From: an uncultured Spirochaetales bacterium
Lineage (GTDB): Bacteria > Spirochaetota > Spirochaetia > Sphaerochaetales > Sphaerochaetaceae
NCBI GenBank assembly: GCA_934271365.1
Contig: CAKQRI010000006.1
Coordinates: 1-61,051 of the forward strand
Length of the DNA: 61,051 nucleotides
Reading direction: 5' to 3'
Shown here: positions 38,895 through 47,100 of the stretch, one piece after another
Layout of the letters: every line of letters begins with the position of its first letter
How positions within the stretch are numbered: position 1 is the first letter of the stretch
The notes under the pieces: generated by a model
Told to the model about the DNA's origin: nothing
What the model saw: the letters and a program-made list of their open reading frames with translations, nothing else
Database searches by the model: none
Made by a program: the position numbers and the translations under genes

Positions 38895-41669
38895 CTATTT
38901 TCTCTCTCTTCCTTCCTCATCGAAATCGACCTCCTGATCCGCATCGTTCATGATTACAGGCTGGCCTTTGACGTTTCCGATTCTATATGCAACAGCCTTA
39001 GATACACCAGCTTCCTGCTGGGATACACCAAGCATTGCATTTCCACCTGTTACAGTATGCTTGTTATGCGTGATTATTATGAACTGGCTGTTCTCTCCGA
39101 ATTCCTGCAGCACATCCAGGAAGAATCCGATGTTCCTGTCATCAAGAGCTGCATCAATCTCATCGAGTATGCAGAATGGTGATGGCTTTACCTGATATGT
39201 TGCAAACAGAAGTGCAACAGCTGTCATGCTTCGCTCTCCACCTGATAATAGCGATAGTGTTGCCATCGATTTTCCAGGTGGCTGGGCAAGAATCTCGATT
39301 CCTGTATTAAGCACATCGTCAGGATCTACAAGACGTAGCTCAGCTCTTCCTCCTCCGAATAGACGTCGGAACATTGCCTGGAAATTATCACTTATCTCTT
39401 TATAGCTCTTAAGAAAGAGATCTGATGATTTTTCCTGGATCTCTTTCAGGACGTTCTCCATATCGCTCTTTGCCTTATTGTAGTCATCGAGCTGCCTTGA
39501 ATAGAATTTATACTGTTCTTCAGCCTGTTCGAATTCATCACTTGCAAGATGGTTGATATTTCCCAGTTTCTGTATCTGCTTGTTGACTTCATCGAGCTCA
39601 TTCTTAAGAAGCATCTCATCGGGAAGCCCATCCTTTATCCTGTCCTGGAATTCGATGAGGTTTCTTGCATACTGGTCGAAGAATGATGTGAAGAGATCCT
39701 TTATCAGATTCTCAGTGTTCTCAAGATACATACCTTCGCTTTCAAATGATGACTGCGCCTGTCTCAGCTCATTCATCATATTCTCTCTCTCCTGCCTTTT
39801 TGAAGAGAGTGCTGCATTCTTTGCAAGAAGCTCTTCATTTAAGCTCTGGTGCTGCTCGTTAAGATCCTTGAGGGTCGACTTCAGCTCTTCTTTTTCTCTG
39901 TCCTTCTCTTTTATCTTATCACCAATCTCCCTGACCTTGCTTCTTGCAATCTCAGCCTTCATCTGCTCATCATCAAGATCCATCTCCCTCTGAGAGATTG
40001 TCTTCAGGGATCTTTCAAGATTGTCCTTGAGCCCTTCTATGCTGGCTCTAAGTGCGCTGATATGCTCTTTCAGGCTCAGAATTGCTGTCTGCAGAGACTG
40101 AATATCCTCTTCCTTTTTCTGTATATCCTCTCGGTTCTTCCTTATTTTCTTCTTGTTTTCTTCGCTTTCCTCTCTTGCCTTTCTCTCTTCAGTCTCAATC
40201 TCCCTTTTCCGGCTTACTAGACCTTCTGGTGAAAGAAGGACATCAACAAGAGGCGGAATTGTAGCCTTATATTCGTCAAAGAGCCTTATGGCTTCTTTTA
40301 TGTCATTGCTTAGTTCAGAAATAGACCTGGTGTCTTTTGCCTTATCCGCAATAGCATTCAGAGCATTTCTGAGTCTATTCTCAGCTTCTTCCATTCGCTT
40401 CTCTGAATAGTCTGATGATATGCTGCTATCTACTTCTTCAATCAGCTTCTCGATTACGTTCTTGAGATCGTCAGAAAGGCTCAGGAGCTTAGCCTCTAGC
40501 TGGCTGTTCCTGTTTTCAAGAGAGTCTATCTCCCTATTTAGGCTTCCAATATCATTTCTTGCCTCAAGCATGATATTCTCTGCATTGTGCGCCTGCCTCT
40601 CATTCTCTTCAAGAATCTCCTTCTTATTCTCAAGATTCTCCTCAAGCTCTGACCTTTCATCTTTATAGCGCTCAATCTCTTCGAGAATGGCCTTGCATTT
40701 CTCTTCTCCGCCTTTCAGCGTTTCAAGATATGTTCTGTAGCTATCTTCATAGATTGATATGGCATCATTTATTCCGCTGATTGCAGTCTCATTTCTTGAG
40801 ATTGCAATCTCTATGTTCCTGAATTTCTCTCTGTAGCTGTTTAGCTCTTCAGATGATGATGAGATGTCGTCCTCAAATGTGCTGAGCTTCCCCTTTAGAG
40901 TCTCTTCTTTAGCTTTAGCCTCTTCTCTTCTTCTGATTCTCTCATCTTTGAGCTTCAGAAGAGTATCGAGCCTTACAAGTCTGAGGTCTATCTCCAGCTC
41001 AAATGCCCTATCTGTCAGCTCCTTCCACTCTCTGGCCTTCATTGCCTGTCCTCTTGTTCTGTCATAAGTCCTTTTGACTTCGCTGACAGTTACCATAAGC
41101 TGGGCAATATGCTCTTCTGAGTGCATGATCTTCTGCTGTGCTTCCGTGCACTTGACTTTATATCTTGAAATCCCTGCTGCTTCTTCAAATATATATCTTC
41201 TGTCTTCAGGCTTGTTGGAGAGAATCTGGTCAATCTTTCCCTGCTCAAGTATTGAGTATGCGCTCTTTCCCACTCCTGTATCCATGAAGAGCTCTCTTAT
41301 GTTCTTCAGCAGGCATTTTGTTCCATTGAGGAAGTATTCGCTTCCTCCGTCCCTGTATATCCTTCTTCTGATCACAACTTCAGGGATATCTGTAGGGAGA
41401 TTCCTGTTCTCATTGTCTATTGTAAGTGTGACTTCTGCCATATTCAGAGGCTTTCTGGTATCTGTTCCATTGAAGATCACATCTTCCATGCGGCCTGCTC
41501 GGAGCGTTTTTGTGCTCTGTTCTCCCAGAACCCACTTGATTGAATCTACAATATTTGATTTTCCGCAGCCATTAGGCCCCAGAAGCGATGTTATCCCATC
41601 TGAGAAATCTATGTGTGTTTTATCTGGAAAGCTTTTGAATCCGTTTATTTCCAAAGACTTTAAAAACAA
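38895..41669 (-). CDS. smc: Chromosome segregation protein SMC (short, P115-like)
   Basis: The ATPase of the condensin-like complex with ScpA and ScpB. The N-terminal head has LLGPNGCGKSNIVDSIKWVL (Walker A) and QGKIDQILSNKPEDRR; the C-terminal head has LLSGGERSMTAVALLFA (signature), FCILDEIDAALDD (Walker B) and FIIITHNK. Two coiled coils lie between. At 924 residues it is well below the usual 1,150-1,200; the middle (about 425-510) lacks the glycine-rich hinge I would expect. The start is TTG 41669 with AAGGAG 6 bases upstream. It is divergent from rnhB. Confidence 0.92.
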   Translation of the reverse strand: MFLKSLEINGFKSFPDKTHIDFSDGITSLLGPNGCGKSNIVDSIKWVLGEQSTKTLRAGRMEDVIFNGTDTRKPLNMAEVTLTIDNENRNLPTDIPEVVIRRRIYRDGGSEYFLNGTKCLLKNIRELFMDTGVGKSAYSILEQGKIDQILSNKPEDRRYIFEEAAGISRYKVKCTEAQQKIMHSEEHIAQLMVTVSEVKRTYDRTRGQAMKAREWKELTDRAFELEIDLRLVRLDTLLKLKDERIRRREEAKAKEETLKGKLSTFEDDISSSSEELNSYREKFRNIEIAISRNETAISGINDAISIYEDSYRTYLETLKGGEEKCKAILEEIERYKDERSELEENLENKKEILEENERQAHNAENIMLEARNDIGSLNREIDSLENRNSQLEAKLLSLSDDLKNVIEKLIEEVDSSISSDYSEKRMEEAENRLRNALNAIADKAKDTRSISELSNDIKEAIRLFDEYKATIPPLVDVLLSPEGLVSRKREIETEERKAREESEENKKKIRKNREDIQKKEEDIQSLQTAILSLKEHISALRASIEGLKDNLERSLKTISQREMDLDDEQMKAEIARSKVREIGDKIKEKDREKEELKSTLKDLNEQHQSLNEELLAKNAALSSKRQERENMMNELRQAQSSFESEGMYLENTENLIKDLFTSFFDQYARNLIEFQDRIKDGLPDEMLLKNELDEVNKQIQKLGNINHLASDEFEQAEEQYKFYSRQLDDYNKAKSDMENVLKEIQEKSSDLFLKSYKEISDNFQAMFRRLFGGGRAELRLVDPDDVLNTGIEILAQPPGKSMATLSLLSGGERSMTAVALLFATYQVKPSPFCILDEIDAALDDRNIGFFLDVLQEFGENSQFIIITHNKHTVTGGNAMLGVSQQEAGVSKAVAYRIGNVKGQPVIMNDADQEVDFDEEGRERK

Positions 41670-41679
41670 AGGCGACTCC

Positions 41680-41708
41680 TTGATAATTAATCTTTATAAT
41701 TATATATC
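41680..41708 (+). promoter_or_regulatory. Probable rnhB promoter
   Basis: TTGATA (41680-41685) and TATATC (41703-41708) are 17 bases apart, placing the transcript start a few bases before the rnhB ATG at 41722. It overlaps the ribosome-binding site region of the divergent smc gene. Confidence 0.45.
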
Positions 41709-41721
41709 TTTGGTAGAAGTT

Positions 41722-42348
41722 ATGGAAGATTACTCTCTTTTTGATCAGATGGATGAGTCGTATATAATATGCGGAGCAGATGAGGCTGGCCGTGGCCCTC
41801 TTGCTGGGCCTGTAGTTGCAGCTGCTGTTATTCTGCCTCAGGATTTTCCTTTTGAGATTCTAGGCGATTCCAAAGAGCTTACTGAAAAGGAAAGGCTCTA
41901 TGCTGAGTGCATTATAAAGGAAAAGGCTGTTTCATATGGCATTACTGCAGTGAGCCATGTCGTTATTGATAAAATCAATATACTGAATGCATCTATGCTT
42001 GCTATGGCTGAAAGCTATAAGAAGGCCTCTCTGAAAGTCAAGCCGGATATCCTTCTTGTAGATGGAAATAAGTGCCCATCTGTGGATATCCCTGTGAAGG
42101 CAATTGTTAAGGGTGACTCAAAGATTCCCGAGATAATGGCTGCCAGCATTCTTGCAAAGACAGAGCGAGACAGGCTTATGGAGCTCGCTGATCTGAAATG
42201 GCCTCAATATGGCTATAAGAAGCATAAAGGATATCCTACAAAGATGCACTATGAGGCAATTGGGAAATATGGGCCATCGCCTATCTGCAGGATGTCTTTC
42301 AAGCTTTATAAAACAGATAATAGAAAAGAGGAGCCTGGGCTTTTATGA
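41722..42348 (+). CDS. rnhB: Ribonuclease HII
   Basis: RNase HII removes ribonucleotides from DNA-RNA hybrids. The 208 residues show CGADEAGRGPLAGPVVAAAV (the D-E-x-GRGPLAGP active site), ILGDSKELTEKER, then DILLVDGNKCP with the third catalytic Asp, and AASILAKTERDRLM with the fourth acidic ligand. The frame is open for 216 codons upstream on the antisense of smc but that part is not coding. The start at 41722 gives the normal length. It overlaps the DUF362 gene by 4 bases. Confidence 0.93.
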   Translation: MEDYSLFDQMDESYIICGADEAGRGPLAGPVVAAAVILPQDFPFEILGDSKELTEKERLYAECIIKEKAVSYGITAVSHVVIDKINILNASMLAMAESYKKASLKVKPDILLVDGNKCPSVDIPVKAIVKGDSKIPEIMAASILAKTERDRLMELADLKWPQYGYKKHKGYPTKMHYEAIGKYGPSPICRMSFKLYKTDNRKEEPGLL

Positions 42349-43445
42349 GAGTTGCAATCACAGAATGCAGAACTTATGATTTCTCTAGTGTAAGTTCTGC
42401 TATTGAAAAGATAATAGCGAATTCGGATTTTCCAGATGTAGATGGAAAGACTGTTCTGTTAAAGCCTAATATCCTATCAGACGCAAAGCCTGAGGATGGT
42501 ATTACGACAAATCCTGTAATAGTCGAAGCAATGATTCAGATTCTCAAGTCAAGAAATGCTTCTAGGATAATAGTCGGCGACTCTCCCGGACTCCACTCCC
42601 CTCAGTTTCATGGAAAGAACTCAGGAATCTACGATAAGGCTATCTCTCTAGGTGCTGAGTGGGCAGACTTCTCTTCCTCTCCTAGACTTCATGAGATTGA
42701 TAGGCATACAAAGCTTCTTATGGCATCTGTGCTTGATGATGTGGATGTCGTCATATCCCTTCCTAAATTCAAGACGCATCAGCTTATGTATGCAACTGGT
42801 GCTGTCAAGAACATGTTCGGGCTTCTGCCTGGCCTGAATAAAAGCCAGTGCCATGTGAAATGCCCATCAAGGGAAGCATTTGCCGATCTGATTGTTAAGA
42901 TATACAGGGAATCAAAAGCTTCATATGCGCTTATGGATGGAATAATAGGAATGGAAGGTCCCGGGCCTGCTAATGGAACACTGCGTTATGTCGGACTCCT
43001 GATTGGATCTGCTGATGGATTCCTTGTCGACAGAGCTGAGGCTGAGGTCATGGGCTATGACCATCTTGATATTCCGATCATCAGGGCGGGAATCCGAAAA
43101 GGTCTGACAGACGATAGTCCTGTTTATTCTCTTATGTCCCCTGAGAATGCTGTGATATCAGATTTCAGACGGATTGACATATCAAAGAAAGAGGGGCTTT
43201 TCAAAGCTCTTATCCTGCCATTCTTCCGAAGAAGCCATGACCGTAAGAAGACTAAAGAGAGGCCTGCTCCATCATTCATTGATGAGAAATGCATAAGATG
43301 CAGACGCTGCATTGAGATCTGTCCTGCTCATGCGCTGTCTCTTGTAAATGGTTCTGTTTCGATTGATGAGAATAAGTGCATCAGATGCTATTGCTGTCAT
43401 GAGATGTGTCCAAGGGATGCAATCGAGATTAAAAAAGAGCCCTGA
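42345..43445 (+). CDS. DUF362 protein with a C-terminal 2[4Fe-4S] ferredoxin domain
   Basis: 366 residues. The N-terminal 280 or so are DUF362: VLLKPNILSDAKPEDGITTN, IIVGDSPG, VVISLPKFKTHQLMYATGAV and KNMFGLLPG are typical. The C-terminus has two cluster motifs, CIRCRRCIEICPAHAL and CIRCYCCHEMCPRDAI (C-x2-C-x2-C-x3-CP twice). Such proteins are assumed to be redox enzymes, but the reaction is not known. It begins in the rnhB stop (ATGA overlap) and its end forms part of the tRNA-Gly terminator. Confidence 0.88.
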   Translation: MRVAITECRTYDFSSVSSAIEKIIANSDFPDVDGKTVLLKPNILSDAKPEDGITTNPVIVEAMIQILKSRNASRIIVGDSPGLHSPQFHGKNSGIYDKAISLGAEWADFSSSPRLHEIDRHTKLLMASVLDDVDVVISLPKFKTHQLMYATGAVKNMFGLLPGLNKSQCHVKCPSREAFADLIVKIYRESKASYALMDGIIGMEGPGPANGTLRYVGLLIGSADGFLVDRAEAEVMGYDHLDIPIIRAGIRKGLTDDSPVYSLMSPENAVISDFRRIDISKKEGLFKALILPFFRRSHDRKKTKERPAPSFIDEKCIRCRRCIEICPAHALSLVNGSVSIDENKCIRCYCCHEMCPRDAIEIKKEP

Positions 43446-43455
43446 AAGGCTCTTT
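43431..43455 (-). terminator. Rho-independent terminator after tRNA-Gly
   Basis: On the minus strand AAAGAGCC pairs perfectly with GGCTCTTT around TTTCAG and is followed by TTTT. It overlaps the last codons of the convergent DUF362 gene. On the plus strand the T tract is short, so it is weaker in that direction. Confidence 0.8.
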
Positions 43456-43456
43456 A

Positions 43457-43528
<72 letters not shown>

Positions 43529-43539
43529 GAACGATGTTT

Positions 43540-43568
43540 ATAATAGATAAGTTGAAAGAAACTGTCAA
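43540..43568 (-). promoter_or_regulatory. Promoter of tRNA-Gly
   Basis: On the minus strand TTGACA (43563-43568, perfect) and TATTAT (43540-43545) are 17 bases apart, 11 bases before the tRNA 5' end. Confidence 0.8.
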
Positions 43569-43600
43569 GCATGTTTAGTAAAATAATACCGGCTTTTACC

Positions 43601-43629
43601 TTGAATAGCTTCAGTATTTGAATTATAAA
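43601..43629 (+). promoter_or_regulatory. Promoter of the PUR-domain gene
   Basis: TTGAAT (43601-43606) and TATAAA (43624-43629) are 17 bases apart, about 35-40 bases before the start codon. This is back to back with the tRNA-Gly promoter. Confidence 0.7.
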
Positions 43630-43670
43630 TAGACAGTACATTAATAATCAGTTAACGGAGGGCCATGAAA

Positions 43671-43922
43671 ATGGGAGAGCGAGGAGAAGTCTTTTCATCA
43701 AAGCTAGTCAAGAATGACAGAACATATTTCTTTAATGTTAAAGAAAATATCTATGGTGATTTATATCTCAATGTTGTAGAGTCAAGACCTACAGATATTG
43801 AGGGGAGATATCTTAGACAGTCAATCATTGTCTATCAGGAGGATCTCGGAGAATTTGTTAAGGAATTCGAGAAGTCACTTGATTTCATCAAGATGAACGG
43901 AACAAAGAAGAGATCTAAGTAA
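43671..43922 (+). CDS. PUR-domain nucleic-acid-binding protein
   Basis: 83 residues with the PUR-alpha-like fold pattern: EVFSSKLVKNDRTYFFNVKE, then GDLYLNVVESRP and IVYQEDLGEFVKEFEKSLDF. PUR proteins bind single-stranded DNA or RNA; the Borrelia member BpuR is a well-known post-transcriptional regulator. ATG 43671 is chosen, with GGAGGG 8 bases upstream; the ATG at 43665 is only 2 bases from it. It has its own promoter and terminator and is a single-gene unit. Confidence 0.88.
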   Translation: MGERGEVFSSKLVKNDRTYFFNVKENIYGDLYLNVVESRPTDIEGRYLRQSIIVYQEDLGEFVKEFEKSLDFIKMNGTKKRSK

Positions 43923-43925
43923 AGA

Positions 43926-43950
43926 AAGCCACCCTGATGGGTGGTTTTAT
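43926..43950 (+). terminator. Rho-independent terminator after the PUR-domain gene
   Basis: CCACCC pairs with GGGTGG around TGAT and is followed by TTTTATTT. It closes the single-gene unit just before the M29 peptidase genes, whose first ribosome-binding site begins 3 bases later. Confidence 0.75.
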
Positions 43951-43964
43951 TTAAGGAGTTCAAA

Positions 43965-45110
43965 TTGGATTTTTATCTTGATAAATATGCAGATCTGATC
44001 ATTTCCTCTGCTCTTAAGCTCAGAAAGGGCGATGTCCTTTCTATCAACACAGAGGAAGAGAACAGTGAATTTGCTCACCTATTAGCTGCAAAAGCTGCGA
44101 AGATAACAGGTAATGGCAGCTTTATCAACTATATAAAGAATGGAAAAGTCGAAGATGTAGAAGAAGCTGCGACTGAATATCCGATAAACAGGAAGCCTAC
44201 TGCCCTGCTCTATATCCCTTCATACAAGAAATATCCGGATGCAGAGGAAGGAAAGAGCTACAGTGCGCCGGAGCTTCAGACTTACAGGCTTCTAGCAGAG
44301 CCTCTTTCAAATCAGGTACCATCTATTCCTTATGCTACAGCATATATGCCAAGCGATCTCTGGTCTTCTGTATTTGCTGATGACTATGAGTTCTCTTCAT
44401 TTTCGAATATATCAGAGCTTTTTTCATTGGAAGAGGATATGCCTGAGAGGATTCTGGATGAGAATGCTAGGATACTCAGCTATGAAAGAGAGAAGCTGAA
44501 TCAGCTCTCTCTTGTGAAGGGCCGGCTATATAGCGATGAGGGTGTTGATATCACTCTTGAGTTCCTTCCTGGATCTTCCTTCGAGATCACAGAAGAGAGA
44601 ACACCAGACGGAAGATCATTCGTCCCTACCCTATTCTCATCCGAGATATTCAGGGTTCTGGATAAGACTAAGACAAATGGCTATGTGAACATAACTAAGC
44701 CTATGCTGCTATTTGGACATATAATCAATAGCCTTTCTCTTACATTTGAGAATGGTAAAGTGACTGAGTTCAGCTGCTATGAAGAGAATGGGAGGCTATT
44801 CAATGATTACATTGCGCAGGATCAGAATGCAGCATATGCATCAGAGCTCATACTTGCAGAGAACAGCAGCAATGCGGCATCTATAGATTTCTTTGCACTT
44901 CCTGAATGGGATAGAATGAGAGGCACAGGGCTTGTGCTAGGAGGTGCAAGGGGCAAGGGCCTTTCCGATGATGCAATGGAGAAGGCAAATGATTCCCTTG
45001 TATATCTTTATCTTCCGCTCTCCTCATCTTCTCTCTCCTTCGTTGCAGAAGATAAGGATGGAAATGAATATACCATACTGGAAGATGGAATGATTACTGA
45101 GGAGGAATGA
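43965..45110 (+). CDS. M29 aminopeptidase-like protein, probably inactive
   Basis: 381 residues with the two-domain layout of the M29 metallopeptidases: the N-terminal KYADLIISSALKLRKGDVLS matches the family start. In the C-terminal domain the metal-site motifs of its neighbour are missing: NLPTEEIF is replaced by TLFSSEIF, and the HIALG and VHVDFM segments have no counterpart. It therefore looks like a duplicated copy that has lost metal binding, perhaps a partner subunit. The start is TTG 43965 with AAGGAG 6 bases before it. It precedes the second M29 gene by 4 bases. Confidence 0.78.
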   Translation: MDFYLDKYADLIISSALKLRKGDVLSINTEEENSEFAHLLAAKAAKITGNGSFINYIKNGKVEDVEEAATEYPINRKPTALLYIPSYKKYPDAEEGKSYSAPELQTYRLLAEPLSNQVPSIPYATAYMPSDLWSSVFADDYEFSSFSNISELFSLEEDMPERILDENARILSYEREKLNQLSLVKGRLYSDEGVDITLEFLPGSSFEITEERTPDGRSFVPTLFSSEIFRVLDKTKTNGYVNITKPMLLFGHIINSLSLTFENGKVTEFSCYEENGRLFNDYIAQDQNAAYASELILAENSSNAASIDFFALPEWDRMRGTGLVLGGARGKGLSDDAMEKANDSLVYLYLPLSSSSLSFVAEDKDGNEYTILEDGMITEEE

Positions 45111-45114
45111 GAAT

Positions 45115-46338
45115 ATGGTAAGGGATTTTGCAGAGAAGCTCTCTGTGCTTGTTCTTAAGAAAGGAATTGCACTCAGAAGAAACCAGTCTCTTCATATTGT
45201 AGTCGGCCCAAAGAGCTACGAGTATGCAGAGGTTATGGCAGAGGAAGCATACAGGCTTGGTGCTAAATATGTATATATAGAGGTCTTAGATCCAAGGGTA
45301 AGCGCTGCAAGGGCTAACTACCAGGATGATGAGAATCTATCATTTGTTCCAAGCTATATAAAGAATTTCCAGTATGAGATGATCAGTGAGGACTGGGCAC
45401 GTATAAGAATTGACAGTGGCGAGGACAGAGTCGGGAAGATAGAAGAAGACCGCCGCAAGGCCCAGATCATCACGAAGGCAATAAGGCAGATCGGAAAAGA
45501 ATATTCAGAGCGGACGATGAGAAGCGAGCTTGCCTGGAATGTATGTGCTGTCCCTGGACCTTTATGGGCAAAGGAAATCCTTGGGGATGATGCATCAGAG
45601 AAAGACCTTGCTGATATCCTCAGCAGAATCTATCGCTTTGATCGGGATGACTTCATTAAGGCCTGGGATGATTTTGATAAGAAGGCCTGCTCTCTTTCTG
45701 ATAAGCTGAACTCAATAGGAATACAGATGCTTCACTATAAATCACCTGTTACAGATTTCAGAATAGGCTTCAGGAAAGAAGCAAGGTTCTCTGGTGGAGC
45801 TGGCACTCTTGCTGATGGCACTAAGTTCTTTGCTAATCTTCCGACAGAAGAGATATTCTCCTCTCCTGATATGTTCACAGCTGAAGGCTATATCACAACT
45901 ACAAAGCCTGTTACAGTGATGAATCAGAAGACAGAGAATGTAACGCTTTTCTTTGAGAAAGGCCGTGTTGTTGATGTGAAGGCCAAGACAGGTCTAGATA
46001 TAATGAAGACCTTCTTAGATACAGATGAGGGGTCAAGACGCATTGGTGAATGCGCACTTGTATCAGCATCATCACCTATAAGCAGATGCGGTATATCTTT
46101 TGGTTCTATCCTCATTGATGAGAATGCATCATGCCATATTGCCCTTGGTGCAAGCTATCCAGAGTGCCTGACTGTCGGATCAAAGCTCAGAACAGATGAA
46201 GAGATGCACTCCTATGGCCTGAATACTTCTCTTGTGCATGTTGATTTCATGGTAGGTTCTCCAGATCTTGATATTGATGCATATGCATATGATGGAAAGA
46301 TTATTCCAATAATGAGAAAGGGAGAATTCACTCTTTAA
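45115..46338 (+). CDS. M29-family aminopeptidase (AmpS/aminopeptidase T type)
   Basis: A 407-residue metallo-aminopeptidase that removes N-terminal residues from peptides. The family ligands are all in place: FFANLPTEEIFSSP, RRIGECALVS, CHIALGASYPE, and VHVDFMVGSPDLDID, containing the conserved His and Asp ligands. Start ATG 45115 is 4 bases after the degenerate paralogue; AGGAGGA lies in its end. The stop codon overlaps that of the convergent coaX in the sequence TTAA. Confidence 0.9.
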   Translation: MVRDFAEKLSVLVLKKGIALRRNQSLHIVVGPKSYEYAEVMAEEAYRLGAKYVYIEVLDPRVSAARANYQDDENLSFVPSYIKNFQYEMISEDWARIRIDSGEDRVGKIEEDRRKAQIITKAIRQIGKEYSERTMRSELAWNVCAVPGPLWAKEILGDDASEKDLADILSRIYRFDRDDFIKAWDDFDKKACSLSDKLNSIGIQMLHYKSPVTDFRIGFRKEARFSGGAGTLADGTKFFANLPTEEIFSSPDMFTAEGYITTTKPVTVMNQKTENVTLFFEKGRVVDVKAKTGLDIMKTFLDTDEGSRRIGECALVSASSPISRCGISFGSILIDENASCHIALGASYPECLTVGSKLRTDEEMHSYGLNTSLVHVDFMVGSPDLDIDAYAYDGKIIPIMRKGEFTL

Positions 46339-47096
46339 TTTAGGTCTGAGATCAGAGCTAGGCCTTTCAGTGTATGAAGTCCATCAATCCTATCGATTCT
46401 TGGGATCAGAGATGATATTGTTGCTGAGAGGCCACCTGTTGCAATTACTGTAATATCCTCTCCTATCTCTTCTTCTGTCTTTCTTATCATCTCATTGACA
46501 AGACCTGAGAACCCATGCATTATGCCAGATCTCACTGAATCTTCTGTATTGCGTCCAAGCACGCTATCTGGCACTTTAAGCTCAACCTGCGGAAGCTTCG
46601 CAGTGGATCCGAAAAGAGCGTTTACAGCTGTTATCAGACCAGGTGCAATAGCAACTCCGAGAACCTTTCCTTCCCTGCTTACTGTAGAGAATGTCAGAGC
46701 TGTTCCGAAGTCCACGGTCATTGCATTCTTATCTGGATATAAGCTATGGCTATACGCAAGATTGCATAGCAGATCAGATCCGAGCTCTTCAGGAATAGAT
46801 GATTTATCCAGTCCTGTTTCCAGCTCCTTTGAGACAATGAGAGGCTTTATTCCGAAAAGCCTTTCCATATTCTTCTCTATTGATCGGGTAAGGAAAGGCA
46901 CTACAGATGATATGATTGCTTTGTCTACGAGAGTGCAGTCGATTCCGGTCTCTCTCAGAAGTGATGAGAAAATAGCATAGTATTCATCACCTGTTTTCTT
47001 TGCATCTGTAAAGACACGGAAAGTAGAGATCCACTTTCCGTTATCTCTCAGTGCAAGCACTATATTTGTGTTTCCGATATCAACTGCAGCTAACAT
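46335..47096 (-). CDS. coaX: Type III pantothenate kinase
   Basis: CoaX phosphorylates pantothenate, the first step of CoA synthesis. The 253 residues begin MLAAVDIGNTNIVLALRDN (phosphate-binding DxGNTN), then IGSDLLC-like ELGSDLLCNLAYS, TVDFGTALTFSTV and GVAIAPGLITAVNALF. ATG 47096 matches the family start; the frame is open 25 codons further but lies within the ABC-F gene. Together with coaD (34.3 kb) it covers two CoA steps in this window. Confidence 0.93.
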   Translation of the reverse strand: MLAAVDIGNTNIVLALRDNGKWISTFRVFTDAKKTGDEYYAIFSSLLRETGIDCTLVDKAIISSVVPFLTRSIEKNMERLFGIKPLIVSKELETGLDKSSIPEELGSDLLCNLAYSHSLYPDKNAMTVDFGTALTFSTVSREGKVLGVAIAPGLITAVNALFGSTAKLPQVELKVPDSVLGRNTEDSVRSGIMHGFSGLVNEMIRKTEEEIGEDITVIATGGLSATISSLIPRIDRIDGLHTLKGLALISDLN

Positions 47097-47100
47097 GGCA

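Noticed and set aside
41074..41721. Long plus-strand open frame fused to the front of rnhB
   Set aside because: It lies wholly antisense to smc and its text mirrors the smc codon bias; RNase HII begins at 41722 with normal length.
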